Of a DNA stretch of 64,000 nt, positions 37,601-49,681 are shown piece by piece (within the stretch, counting starts at the first letter, position 1; every line of letters begins with the position of its first letter). The stretch is from Pagrus major (taxonomy: Eukaryota; Chordata; Actinopteri; Spariformes; Sparidae): assembly GCF_040436345.1 (NCBI RefSeq), contig NC_133216.1, positions 17,274,110-17,338,109 of the forward strand, written 5' to 3'. The position numbers and the translations under genes are program-made. Under the pieces are notes generated by a model. It had not been told where the DNA came from. It made no database searches and was given only the letters and a program-made list of their open reading frames with translations.

Positions 37601-40600
37601 TTAAAGTTGTGCTACACCCAGTATGTCATCAAACCTGAGGAAATATGACTGATGATGAACACGAGGGCTGATTATCGCAAATTTGGAAATACCATAAGGC
37701 AATTGGGAAATGAATTACTTTCCCAGGGAGTTACACAATCTTCATTTTCTTAATTTGTATGTGTAGGAGCAGCTTGTGAAGTATTCCCTCACACTGATTG
37801 GAGTATAAATGATGATGAAATGTTACGACTAATCCATATAAGTAGCATATGGATAGAATATTTAAGAGCCTACATGTGTAGATATAAAGCAGACAAGCAA
37901 AGGCAGATGTGATTGGAAACAGCACGGATCCTCAAATGGCTGATTAACCTGTGCTGCCCTGATTTGCTTAAGGAGTGTCGACTTTGGCCTTCTCTACGAA
38001 GATAATTGAATTCTGCCTGATGAGAAAGGGATGATCGACATTTATGGAAGGAAACGGTAAATATGCTGCAAAACTGCAAACCCATGTGAGGGGACAAAAA
38101 TGAGATGAGCAAAACTAATTCACCGGGGTTTTCCAATGTGTGTTATTGATGAACATCTCAAAAGAGAACATCGGATACTGTTAATCACATGCTTTCGTTC
38201 TTCATGGAAAAAAAAAAATCCTCCTGCCTCTGCTTGGCATCCTTCTCTTCTGGCTCATATTTTTTAACTACAAGCTCAGTATTTCCAAGACCAATGGGCA
38301 ATCGAGGCTGAAACAGACCCACTATGCGGACGAGGGTTTTTGAGAAGAAAGGCAAACAATCCTTGGTTTACATTTACCATACGTACTGCAGTATGCAGCT
38401 CAAACAATGGCAAAATCAACACATTTTACTAAACACTATGCTAAACAGGCTCCATACTGATGATTACCTGTGAAAAAGCCCTACATGTTATGTTTCTTAG
38501 ACAATTTATACAGGAGGTACATGTATATTTAATCTCCTCAGAGGAAGGCACCCTATTTATGGCAGAACTATCAGGATTTCCTGTTTTCCAAAGGAAACAC
38601 GAGGTTATGGCAGGATCTCATCAACTGTGAGTGACTGAGGTTGGGCCATTCTCAGACAGAAATAAGAAGCTGTAATCTCCACTTCAGTCAATAAGAAGGG
38701 GGGAAAAAAAACTTTCCGTGGAATGTCTGACTTTATTATTCCTCCCGGACCGCGACAACCAGCATCAACAAAACCCTGTTACACCTCGTGATGTTTTACT
38801 ATGTTTTGAACGAAAGGAATCCCTCGCAGAATATCAAAGAAATGAAGACACCAAGAACAAATAATTACACGTGCATCCCAGCTAACACTAAAGGAGTAGG
38901 TATGGGTCAAAACAGAGGATAAGAGCTGAGGAGAAAAGTGAGATGTGAGAATAAAAAACACACATAGGTTTGACAGTACAACATGTGTTAGGGAAGTGAC
39001 ATACAAAGTAGATATAAACTCTGATTTCAACTTTCTGAATCCTGAAGCTTGGAGCCGTCATGCTGATGTCATCTTAAGGCTCAATCATGTAAATAACAAC
39101 CTTAGATATGAAGTGTTTTTATATAAGTCCATAAACAAATCTCATTCCACCCTTTTACAATAAAACAGCGTTCAGTCAAATGGTCCACAAAGTCATTTGC
39201 CTGGGTTGTTTCATGGCTTACATCTCCTAGCATATGTTTTTATCATTAATTGTTGTCAGTGCAAATTTCCACTCACACCTCCCACTATATGTTCCGACCA
39301 GATTTTTCCAGTCCTCTTAACCACCTTGTTTGCTCAGTCAGACGTAAATGCTTTACATAGAGCATGGTATCTATAATGTGAGTCCAGAGAATGTCAATTA
39401 AACTCGTGCTGGGCTTTTTTGATATCTTTCTTTCTTCATATACACAGTAATGTTAGCACTTACTGACATGTAGATGCACTGTACTAAATAATCAATGTCA
39501 CATTTTAATATCAATCTGCATCAAAGGGGTTTGTCTCTTCAACCACATCCCTTCCTCAACATATTTAGTTTGTGTACAGGAAGAGCTAGATTGTACATTA
39601 GCATTGTAAGACACAGGGATGATGGGCAGGAGTGAAAGATGAATCCGTGGGCTGCCAATATGAGGAGGGGATTAACTCGAGATCAACCTCCTGCTCCTGA
39701 TTGTATGACCAGCTGGACCTGCTCAGTTCAATGCTACACCCACTGGGAAAACACCTTGGACTTCAGATGACCAGTGCTTACATTTGCAAATCAAGACCTG
39801 ACTTCTTCCTCTTGCTTTTCAGCCCTTCATGAAACTCTAACACAACTATTTAATTTATAATCGTTTCATTAAAACAACAAGAAAAAAGCAGAGCAAAAAT
39901 TACAGAAGGGAATGAATGAATGACGGTCTTGATTATGGTACAAAATGAAAAACAAAGTGATTAAAGAGAAAGAGAGTAAGCTCGCTGAGAGACACAGAAA
40001 GTCATGTGAATGAAGTAGTCTGTCCCTCCCACACTCTAGTGACAATCTGAGGCCAGCTGGTCCAGCTAAAGCATCCATTCACTAGGCTTCCAGGGAGAGG
40101 AAGGAAAAGAAAAACAAGACTTTCAGAAATCTGAATCTGAAGTCCTTTGACACCAACAACTGGGTTGTGCTGGAGCTGGTTCCCACAACTAATCCTAAAT
40201 GACTCTTAGGCAATTTTCAAGCCAAAATCAGCATGTATATGCAGGTTTTTTGAACATGGGGAAACCTGCTAACAATAGATGATTGACTCCTTTCCCACTG
40301 CCAGTAGATGAGTTTGCCTTTGTGTTTTTTTCGCCTGGTATTTCACGTTCAACGTCACACGTGTAGAAAGGCTAGTTAACATGTTACTGTGGTTTCGTTC
40401 GTTTTTTTTTCATCTTTAACATCAATTTCCGTCAAACTCAACATTGCACTGAACAATGTTGGAGCTCTGCTTGAACAGAGACCGGTGGAAAACTACTGAC
40501 GCACCAACGACTGGAACTTCATCACGCGTCATAGCTTTCTTCCGGAAAAAGGGGAGAAAATAAGGGTGTCCTCATTCGATCACTGCTGATCAAAAATGGA

Positions 40601-43600
40601 GCCTAATAAATACCTGTGACTACTGCATTTGATCCAGATTGTACCCTTTCCCAATCATACAGACCTTGAGTATAGCACTCTGCAACCACTGTGCTTCATG
40701 GAAATAGTGATTATCTTCACCAACCAAAAAAAAAGAAAGAAGGAAATCTTGGAAGTTTTCACTATTCTCTAACTTTGTATTATTTTCTTACACTAAAATG
40801 TCTGTTACGCCGTATGTTTGTTATGCCCACGTCTTTTCACAGAGCCATTAGACTACCAGAACCAGTAGAAATGTGGGCGAATTGATACAAACGTTTGCTA
40901 GTTTCCTGGCACAGTCTTGGCTTCCATGTTGCTATGAAGGGCTTAGTTTGTGTAGTTGAGACACATACTGAAAGGGGGTTTCGATTGACGCTTCAGAGCT
41001 GTTTTGTTGCTAAATGTACAGAAAAAATATGTATCAGAGTACACTTGAGATGCCAAGATGTTACTCTTAAAAAGGGAGTGAAGCTATATGACTGTGACTG
41101 TTTGTTTCTATTTATAAACACTGTATATCTGTCCATTTATATCCTCAATGTGGCAAGTTTAAGCATGGTTTTCTTTGATAAACTCTCTAAATAGATCATG
41201 TGATGTACTTTGTCAAATCATGTTACGCTACGCTGTCACGTCCTCACTGACCTGACTTCTAAATTATGCAGAGAAATGTTTTCACATACTTTTAACACCA
41301 TAACAAACACATAAATGATGGCTGCTGTATAGTACAGATCCACCCCGATCCTGCCACTTCCAATAAAAAATTAAATTAACAGCTCCTGTTAGGCGAGTGA
41401 TACACTTGAATGACAAGACGAGAGCTTGGCAACAGAAAGCAGTACACAACATCAGCACCGTCTTGGATGTAGGTCAGAAAGAGAAAACATAAAATCAGGA
41501 TGTAGTTCTATATTGCCACTTCAGGTCATTTCCCTATTTATTTTCCATAGGGTTTAAAAGCAGGAACCTGCTCTTCCCTCAGGAAACATCTCCCATCAGG
41601 CCGGCGTGCTGAGGGTCAGTATGTCAGGAAGATGACTCGCTCTGATGGGAATCAGCTAGAAACAGTTGTTTTTTTTAAAGTGGAAAGGCAGAGACGATGG
41701 AAGGCGGGTGGAGTTCAACTTTCTCAAGGCATGACAGAAGGTTGAATGCTTGGCGGGGGGTGGGGGGACTGGTCACACTGGATTGATTGTCTCTTTGTTC
41801 CTCCCTCACTTGTTCTTTGTGGCTAGACAAGAAAGACGATTATTTTGTCTTGCCCATGTCTGTGCTTCTGACAGGTGCGTTGGGGTTGTTGTTCATGATT
41901 TGTTTGTGCGGTTACTACTGTATATTGAATTCCCGGGTGCGGTAGATACATGTAGATGCAAAGGTTAGATATTCTATTGTCTGTTACGGTTAAGATGAAA
42001 CATCTGTGGCCACAATATCAGGTTTATTTCCAGCTGTAACAGTAATGATTGAAAGACCTACCACCAAGTGATGAAAAAGAAGCTCCCAGGACTGACTCAG
42101 CTTCTGGTTGAACACCATGTCACAGAAATCATAGATGAAGTAACCTGTGTGGATAAGACAGCATTCAGCCAATGTTAATGTCATGTTCGTTAATTCATTA
42201 ATTAGCCCAAACTTAACAGATTGTTTTAGACAATAGAAGCCTTGAGCGTATCAAGTGTGTCGGGGGGGACCCTGCTTCCATGACGACAGCAACCAAGATG
42301 TGTCTTGGAGAGGGGCTATTCATATCCACCAACTCCACCCCTTCCCCTCCACTAGCTGTATCCATGGTGACCGCTATTCAGAATGCTGGAAAAATAATGA
42401 AGTGTTGAGGATGGGGACGGACGAAGGGGTGTGAGGGAGCCCAGGGCTTTAGTGAGGCGGGAATTAACCTCATTATGTTATAAATTTGACACCGGGACCC
42501 TCATGTTGATGTGGTGAAATGTTTGGGTTCGTATCACCATAAACAAATGTACTAGCTACCAGCTGCAAAGATTGCTATCAAGCATTTGATTGGTTTATTG
42601 GTGTTATCTGGTCTCCATGGCAGTTCATGTTGTTTCATAAGAGCACTGACAATGGATGGTGGAAACATAGTGGCTTTTGTGGTCTTTTCAACAGCTTTTG
42701 TTTTCACCAGAGGTCAAGTTTGGGTCAAGTTTTGCCATAAACAGCCAATTTGAGCGCGTGACTCGTTAAATAAGAGCGCCAATTAACTGACATCTCTTAT
42801 CTTGCCTTTGTGTTTTTATAATGGCTGCTTCCGTACGGACACATCTGTATTCAAAACACAGAAGTGGAACAAAGAAGGAATGGATGCTCTGCAATATGTG
42901 ATGCCTGGCTCTGTACAGCTAATGTACACACAGAGAACAAAAGGAGTCAGATAATGCTCGACTTTCCATTCAGGATCCTCAGGAGTGAGATCCATTGGTA
43001 TGTTTACATGAGGGGGGAATTCCTTTCTTAAACAAGTTAGTCAAACAAGCGGGTTTCAGGCGGCCAACATCACGTCTCTGTTGGAATGACCCAGTTAAGC
43101 ATGAAAAATCTGATTAAGACACCTGGCTTAGTCTGACACTGGCCAAGTCACAGCGACATGTAAACATCTTACTAGTGAGGCTTTTTGTTTTTGTGGTCTG
43201 TGTAAACTTGACTTGCTTTGCAAAATGGGTACTTCTTTAAGCTTTATCAATCAAATGTGCCCACTGAGAGATACAGGGCTTCAGACTCACTTTTCACACG
43301 GTTGCACTGGTGCGCCAAACTTTTTCATTTAGGTGCACGAGCACATCATTTTGGGGCACCTAATAATACATTTTTAATTTAATTTCTTTGTGTAAACACA
43401 TTGCGTAAATGGTTGTAAACAGCAATTAGGTGAAAATAAATTAAATTGCAAGCCACAAGAAATTGTGATAACCTGAATCGTTTGATACGTTTGAAACTGC
43501 CACATTTCAGGCGCATCACTGCGACCAATGAAGATGTTAAGTCACCTATGACAGACTTTTAGGCGCATGTGTGACCAAAATTGTTGCAACCTGGAGCCCT

Positions 43601-45118
43601 TTAATGTATTTTGTGCGTGAAGTGCCACAGGTAGAAACGTGGAAAACTAACTTCAGAGTATTAAAGGCACATGAATGCAGTATTACACATAAATCTTTAC
43701 CCTCAGTTGGGTTTCTCTGAAAGACATTTTTCTAGAAACTGGACAAGGTCTTCATTCAACAACTGGAGAATCATTTATGGCACGTTACTGCGAGGGCTGA
43801 ACGCACAAATATGGTGCACAAAACTCCTCACTACACTTCCTGAGGCCTCAGAATCACACCACATTTCTGGCGGGAGGGTTCGGGGGAAGCGCTCGCATAA
43901 ATCAACTGCCTTTTTTGCGCACTTGCTGTCTTGGTGATGTCACATGACTGTACAGGGTTACGCCCCGTGCCAGGGACTGATAATAATGCCCCCCATTGAT
44001 CTTCACACACTGACAGTACTCCTTGCTTTGCCAGATTCCAGGGCTGACTTCCTGAAAGAATGTAAGACATCCTGGGAATCCTCGGGGAGCCCTTGCAACC
44101 CGGCACAGATCCAATAAAAGTGTGGATTTAAGAGGGCTCACGTGCCACTAGTTGCTCTGTAATACTTTAGAGATTAATGAGAAACAGTAAAAACAGGGCG
44201 AGTTGCTATTTTAAGAATGTGGGGTAGGATGTGCACTTGGGTTTGGGAAATTTTAATGAAATTGAGCAAAATCTAATTTGCGTAAGCCTCTAATTTGGTT
44301 AACAGAGAGTAGATGGTAAAATTCAGCAGCCTACATTGATATCAGGACATATCTACAGGACAAGTTGACAGGTCAAGCCATAAAGTTTAACAGTATCAGA
44401 GTCAAATGAGTGGGAGAGTACACACATCGTAAAACACAACGGCTGTAATGTCCATCTCCAATACATTCATAGAGAACACAATGAGAACGTTTCAATATGA
44501 AATCAATCGACCCTGGAAAATACAATAATATGATAAAGTGTGAACTGAATCGTAGAAACAATGAACAAATGCTGGAGCATTTAAAACATATAAACAGCGC
44601 TGAGCATTCAGGCACTGATGTGAAAAAAGGCTCAGTTTACAGTGTCAGAGCAACAGTTGCACGATTTATTGACATATTATTTTTAAAAAGTTTTTCATTC
44701 AACTCATTAAACTTCAGAACATTTTTTAAGTCGAGGCTGGTTGAAATAAATCTTTTACGAGATCTACACAAACACTTGACTGTGCTGTCACCATGCAGGA
44801 AAATGAGACTAGCTGGGATGGACCATGCCACTTCCCCTTACAGTGGGAGCACCTAAGGGTGCGCTCCCTCTCTCGCAGTCCTCCCCTCCACACCAGCACC
44901 ACCACCACCTGCCCATTCCCAAAAAGACTCAGTTTGTAATTCACCACTGTAGAAGTGCTTACAGGCTACTCACCGATAGAAAATGACACCAAAGCATGAG
45001 AAAACACAGAGTGAGTTTCTATCAGATCTTCGGCCATCTGTGGGTGAAGGAAGAAGCTGACAAGATAAAAAAAAAAAAAAAGAAGTTCAGAAAAAAAGTG
45101 TTTTACAGTTTGTGGAAG

Positions 45119-45160
<42 letters not shown>

Positions 45161-45687
45161 CAGTAAACTTTACACGTATACAGTTAGCCTGTGTGATGAA
45201 AGAAGAAGCTATTTAAATGTATTCCCAATAACATAATGTATACTGGTAGAGGATCTTGCCAAGCAGCAGGGCAAAAACAATGACTGGTCAACAATGAATC
45301 AGATAAAGACAAACTACAAAAATTCAGTCAAATAGGATGCAATTGAAATAAACATGTATTTTTAAGCCAATTTAAATAAAAACGCGCCAAAAGTCAGAAT
45401 CCATGAACGAAACCATCCTGGCTCTCTGAACACATCTCAACCAATAATTTCAAATCACATGCAGATTTAAGAACAACTAAATAAAACTGTACATGTCGTT
45501 GAACTTACCAAAGCACTGCCCATACCGCAGTGATAAAGCTGTGCACGAAGGATGTGGCGATATTCCTCCACTTCCATGCATTCCTGCAGGCAGATTCAGG
45601 CATGGGGAGGTTTCCCACCCCGGCGTTGACAAGTCTGAAAAACCCGACGGAGCTCCCAGTCGTTAAAATCACTGAACTCAACTCCAT
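25616..45687 (-). CDS. tlcd2: TLC domain-containing protein 2
   Basis: Four coding exons join in frame into 241 residues: 45509-45687 (ATG at 45687), 44974-45056, 42062-42144 and 25616-25996 (stop at 25616-25618). It is a multipass TLC-domain membrane protein. TLCD1 and TLCD2 are known to limit incorporation of long-chain polyunsaturated fatty acids into membrane phospholipids. Visible landmarks are PMPESACRNAWKWRN after the first hydrophobic segment, GYFIYDFCDMVFN, SWELLFHHLVV with the conserved His pair at 112-113, CHYVGFAVVALLVEINSVFLHLRQ, and a lysine-rich tail (RETKKEKEM). The HYVGF and NQKLSQSW blocks fit TLCD2 better than TLCD1. The 45687 ATG was chosen over an in-frame one 14 codons upstream because it matches the family start. 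Intron 3 is 16 kb. Confidence 0.92.
26131..26540 (+). repeat. Dispersed repeat, two partial units beginning 'agagatgcac'
   Basis: The phrase 'ttagagatgcac' occurs near 26128 and again near 26351. Each is followed by gata/tatcagc-type words typical of a fish element whose left end is 'agggatgcaccgat'. The two units appear to be adjacent worn copies. Confidence 0.5.
30178..30455 (+). repeat. Dispersed 'gggcaatatatc' repeat
   Basis: It starts 'ttgggcaatatatcaatatta', contains 'cagattttggatatagttttatcgtg' and 'ctggttttacaggctgcatt', and ends with 'gaaatatcgagatagg'. This is a frequent teleost repeat rich in 'atcgatatcg' words. A fragment of its start also occurs near 10452-10480. Confidence 0.6.
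42145..44973 (-). other. Intron 2 of tlcd2
   Basis: No coding exon is seen. It contains one dispersed repeat with short inverted ends (43277-43600). Small open frames around 44370-44950 overlap on both strands and lack any recognisable domain. Confidence 0.6.
43277..43600. repeat. Dispersed repeat with short inverted ends
   Basis: The left end is 'agggcttcagact'. The right end, read backwards, is 'aaagggctccaggttg'. Interior words such as 'gcactggtgcgcc', 'aggtgcacgagcac' and 'aggcgcatgtgtgacc' are typical of a fish DNA element. It has no coding capacity. Confidence 0.55.
45067..45081 (-). promoter_or_regulatory. T15 polypyrimidine tract at the tlcd2 exon 2 acceptor
   Basis: On the minus strand a run of 15 Ts is followed by atcttgtcag and then exon 2 at 45056. 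A second acceptor-like sequence (cacccacag) lies 19 bases further in. Confidence 0.75.
45121..45160. repeat. AATC microsatellite
   Basis: Ten perfect tandem aatc units in intron 1 of tlcd2, about 65 bases upstream of the exon 2 acceptor. Confidence 0.97.
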
Positions 45688-46170
45688 CGCTGAAATATCT
45701 GTTTGGCAGATGAAGACTTCACAGAGCACAAGTGTCCACGATGCTGATTATAAAAGCAGAGGAGCAGACGGATGTGTGCCACTTGTTCCCGACGACCGAC
45801 ACAATCAGGTTAAAATCCCGGTGCGCTCCCAATCATCTGCGGCTTCTCGGCACTCAGAGAGGCTTGTGTAGAGGGTTATTGTCCAGAGAGAGGAGGCGTG
45901 CACGGGTCTATCAATTAATCTCCACTAGCAACGATGATATGTTTGATATTTCTGTCATAAAAACTGAAGAAAAAAAAAATGTCCAGAGACAGCTCTGTGG
46001 CCACACGTGCAGCCGGGAGCAGTGGATGTGTGAGATGAGGTGTGAAGCCTCGTTCGCAGTTGTGAAACAGTCCTGTTGTAAAAACCTTGCTTGTGTAACT
46101 TTTTGACATCAACAGAAACCAAAAACAGCGTCTCCCCGCCCTACTACGAAGGGGCGCGGCCAAGAGCACG
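45688..46170 (-). promoter_or_regulatory. 5' UTR and probable promoter of tlcd2
   Basis: This segment lies directly upstream of the tlcd2 start codon and has more CpG than its surroundings, notably near 45780-45850 and 46130-46165. Short open frames run across it on both strands but none matches a known protein. The start site was not resolved. Confidence 0.4.
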
Positions 46171-46539
46171 TTTCATGTGTTGTGTTGCCTTCAAGTGCTG
46201 TCGGAAATACTTCACTCAGACGCGTTAGTATCATATTACTACCATACATTATGCTTTAAAATGTGTAAACATGAACAGAATTTTTTTTAAAAAGAAATTA
46301 TACACAACATGTTGATTGTAATCTACCAAAGTTTGACTTGACGGGGAGAAAGCAAATGTTTTTCAAAGATTTATTTTATTTCCAGATGTGAGCTGCTCTG
46401 TGTTGCATTGTGGGACAGCAACTTCCAACCACACTGACATTTTATTAGTTCATGTAATAGAGTGACTTTTGTGTGCAAACGCTAAGGCTGAGAGATTTTC
46501 TACATTTGAATCAAAATTTTTGCCACATTGTCCTTAAAA

Positions 46540-46598
46540 ACTACTTGGGGCAAAGTGTAATTTATGATTCTGGGCTATGTAAATAAAACTGACTTGGC
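46540..46598 (+). mobile_element. LINE-type 3' tail fragment
   Basis: The words 'ggggcaaagtgtaatttatg' and 'ctgggctatgtaaataaaactgac' match the tail at 13310-13385. Only the last 60 bases or so remain, directly abutting the MITE at 46601. Confidence 0.5.
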
Positions 46599-46600
46599 TG

Positions 46601-46850
46601 TATAGACCCTTTTCACGGCAAACATTTTGACTTGTCAAAGCAGGAAAAGCAGGTGGATTTTCTAACATTAATGACGGCTGCATTCCATTTAGGTGAGCTC
46701 ATTCCCGGGCTCTGGTTTTGGGCATGCTCACTCACTGACATGGCTTACTGGGTCACTTAGAAAAATAAAGCCATTGTTAACTTTATTGGTCACACCTGTG
46801 CTTTTCCTACTTTGACAAGTCAAAATGTCTGCTGCGAAAATGGTTTATAG
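46601..46850 (+). mobile_element. MITE with about 50-base inverted ends
   Basis: The left arm (46601-46655) contains 'aacattttgacttgtcaaag' followed by caggaaaagcaggtg. The right arm (46793-46850) carries the same sequence inverted: cacctgtgcttttcctactttgacaag, then tcaaaatgtctgctgcg. The arms enclose about 137 bases. There is no open frame of note. The long arms mean a single-stranded copy would fold into a strong hairpin. Confidence 0.75.
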
Positions 46851-48311
46851 CTACTGTGTATTTGCACAACATTTAACTTTTGAGGGTTTTGTCGAAAAAC
46901 TAAATTATATTACTCAAAGCAAGGTAATAAAAAGCATTGTTCTGGTGTTGATAATGAACTTCAGGTATTGTACTGGAACTTTTACCCCCCAAAATGTCAA
47001 AAGATGCTTCTGAGATAATTAATTATGGTAAAAAAAAAAAAAAAAGATGGACTGGAGATTGACTGTTTTTTGGCGCCAGTAGCCATTGCCTGCAGATGAA
47101 GAAGAACTGACTATTTACTACTACTACTATTTGATTTATTGAAGAAAACAACATCCAACCTACATGGTCTTTTGAATACTCATTTTTTCAAAGCGAGTCC
47201 TCCCTGACCAAGAAACGTACAAATTACGAAGAGCACTCGAAGGCAACACTGCTTCTATCGCATCTCATTGGTTCACAAACCACCGTGGATTTATGGGAAT
47301 AGTAGTTTATATGACATGTAAATAACGACTATGTAACACATGGCATGGCACTTTGACTTGACACAGCATTCATTGTGCGCTAGTGTTTGATATTGTAACT
47401 GGACTTTGAAACGAGATGAATATTTTACTTTTCTCTCGTCGTTTCATTCAGTGGAAACGAAAGAAAACGGCGCTGCTCTCATTCAAGCTCATTCATGGCC
47501 GTGAACATGAATGACTGCTGTAATATTTGGTGACACAGCGACATCATCTGGTTAAAGGCCATTGTTTAAAACAGCACCCTGCCTCCCTTCAGTGTGGGCC
47601 GGTCATTGGTATTGTATGTAAAACTGAGTGAGTGTTGTGGCATTTCTTTTCCTCATGCTGCCCCAGGCATATTAATATCAATATGTGCAATATTCCTTTT
47701 AATTATTTCTCAATATGCAATATATATGTATATGCTACCTTTTCTATTTGTTTTATTGTAGTTTACTTATTTTCCTTAATGTATCTTATTCTTATTTTTA
47801 TCTTCTTTGGCACAGATGTCAGCATTTGCTCCTTTAACGCTTTTTATTATAAGTATAATAAAGTAGAGTGTGTTTTTGTTTTTCATTCTTATGTTCTTAA
47901 TGTTTGTAATTCTGACTTTTCTCTGGCAAAAGATTTCCTTCAGAATTAATAAAGCTAATTATATCCTACCTTAAAACACCCGTAGAAACATTTTCGGGCC
48001 ATTATTATTACTGAGTGAGCAATCAAATAAATGGATGACCACACAAAAACACTTATTTAGAGTTCATGTCATGTCTAATGAATAAGGGTCAGTGGCACAT
48101 TGCTTGCATCTCTGTACAATCAATATCTGACTTCCTTTTATTTGATCCATGGAAAGTTTTTTTTCTTCTTCCTCTTTTCAAACATTTCATTGTTAGACAT
48201 TGGAAAACCTCTTCTGTTTGCCTGGCTGTTAAATCAGCCTTTGTCTAAACCAGTTAAAGAAAATGTTACTGTTATGCCAAAAACCAGCTAACTTGAAAAC
48301 TTGATGTGATA

Positions 48312-48577
48312 ATTAACAAACTAAATTAACAATCTCTTGGCTTTCATGACTGAAAAAACTGAATAAACAAACTGACCTTAAAGGACAACACAATTTCATA
48401 CTGTTTACCAATTTTCTAGCTTCAAACTGTGTTCTAGGGACCGTATTTTCCTCTGAGAAAAGCTTGTATATTCAGTTATGAACATTTTTTGAGTTTGTAT
48501 TATTACCTTATTAATATTGTAAATATTACAATTCTGAGTCTGAATTTCTTCTCCAAAAATAAGGAGTGCCCCTTTAA
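48312..48577 (-). mobile_element. TTAA-type MITE, inverted and truncated copy upstream of aifm4
   Basis: Its minus strand starts ttaaaggggcactcc and continues with the same blocks as the copy at 49346-49681: 'gtaataatacaaactc', 'cataactgaata', 'agtttgaagctag', and 'aaattg/aaatt' with tgtcctttaag. The far end is missing or diverged. Its orientation is opposite to the downstream copy. Confidence 0.65.
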
Positions 48578-48837
48578 AGTCAGTTTTATTTATTCGTTTT
48601 ATCCAATCATGAATCGAAAAGAGTTTATTAAATTTGCTTCAGCAAAAAAATAAATACATGAAAAAAAAAAAGCTGTCAGGATGCGTTCCCCCTGTTTTAA
48701 ATGGTCAAATTTAATGATATCAGCCTGAAAATCACAGGACTTATCTGTTGTGGGGAAAGAAGTCAGCAGTATGAATTTGAAAGATGTGTGAGCCTCCTTT
48801 CATATTTCATAACCTCCATCCTGCCTCTGCAGCACCG

Positions 48838-49046
48838 CCAATGCGCGCGGCGGATCTGTTCACGGATACTTCCGGTTACGGTTGACCGTGTGGGAGGAGC
48901 TAGCGGGGGAGCACGCGACGACGCCTGGCTGTCACGCGGGCAGTCCCCCCTGGCTGGCTTGTTTGTCTCTGTGGAGGACACCGCTGAAGACCAGGCTGAG
49001 AAGACTGGTGCTTCACTTGTGACTACTTCTAGCTGGAAGAAAACAG
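48838..49046 (+). promoter_or_regulatory. Promoter and untranslated first exon of aifm4
   Basis: A CpG-rich block starts at a CCAAT-like word (gccaatgcgcgcgg, about 48837) and runs to a consensus donor (aaacag|gtgagc) at 49046/49047. The next exon begins at 50331 after ttgcag and carries the ATG two bases in. The reading frame is open through this exon and joins the aifm4 frame, but no ATG is present between 48704 and 49046. I therefore treat it as 5' UTR. Confidence 0.55.
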
Positions 49047-49345
49047 GTGAGCACGGCCAGAGCTTTGACGTTTATACTAATGCACGCCGCTGGTTTTAGA
49101 GAGGCTTGAGTTAAAGCTGAATTTAAAAACCTTTCACATCACTGAACGCAGTCTGTCAGCTTCACTGTCATGTCCCAGCGGCATGGATGGATTTCTGTTC
49201 TGTTAACTGAAGACAAAAGTAGTCATATTTTATGCTGAGTCATAGTGTAGGCAGACAGTGCACGGAGAACAGGCATGCTTTTTTATTTGCATCGTTGGTC
49301 CTTGTCTTACATTTGCATTAATATTCTTTACTTTGGGTTTTGTTC

Positions 49346-49681
49346 TTAAAGGGGCACCGTGTAGTTTTGGAGAAGAAAACCAAATATTGACAATATTAAT
49401 GAGGTAATAATACAAACTCTGAAATATTCATTTTTTTCCATAACTGAATAAACAAGCTGTTCTCAGAGCAAAATAACAGTTTGAAGCTAGACAGGTGGCA
49501 GGGTCCGCCAAATATAAACAAAGTAAAACAGTGTGAAATTGGGTTGTCCTTTAAAGTCAGTCTGTGTATTCACTCATGAAAACAAAGAGAGTTTGTTTAT
49601 TTGGTTTGTTTAGGCATAAAAAAAAAATCAGTCTCTTCTCATTAAATTTCTTCCCCAAAACTACATAGAGCACCTTTTTAA
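49346..49681 (+). mobile_element. TTAA-flanked MITE in the first intron of aifm4
   Basis: It begins ttaaaggggcaccgtgtag and ends 'ctacatagagcacctttttaa'. The ends are inverted copies of each other, including 'tagttttgg.gaag' on both sides, and both carry TTAA. The length is 336 bases with no coding capacity. It is the more complete of the two copies flanking the aifm4 first exon. Confidence 0.8.

Larger units (their letters stand above)
25997..42061 (-). other. 16 kb intron 3 of tlcd2
   Basis: No nested gene is recognised on either strand. Dispersed repeats lie at 26131-26540 and 30178-30455. Much of 31-42 kb is plain AT-rich sequence with short CA tracts (around 28133-28150, 29085-29115 and 33490-33507). 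A cluster of overlapping open frames on both strands at 35.6-36.35 kb has no recognised domain. The length, against 2.8 kb or less for the other tlcd2 introns, leaves room for enhancers, but none can be pointed to by sequence alone. Confidence 0.6.
46171..48830. other. Intergenic region between divergent tlcd2 and aifm4
   Basis: No coding exon is recognised. It contains a LINE-type tail (46540-46598), a MITE with long inverted ends (46601-46850), a poly-A run (about 47027-47045) and an inverted MITE copy (48312-48577). Human synteny would place miR-22 in a comparable interval. I looked for its mature sequence on both strands by eye and did not see it. Confidence 0.55.

Noticed and set aside
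45688-45729. Upstream in-frame start for tlcd2 (MLCEVF...)
   Set aside because: The ATG at 45687 gives the family-like start (MELSSVILTTG...) at the expected distance from the PESACRNAW block. The extra 14 residues are not hydrophobic and have no match in the family.
45700-48830. miR-22 hairpin expected from human synteny near TLCD2
   Set aside because: No sequence matching either mature arm was seen by eye on either strand here or elsewhere in the window. A computed search should confirm its absence.
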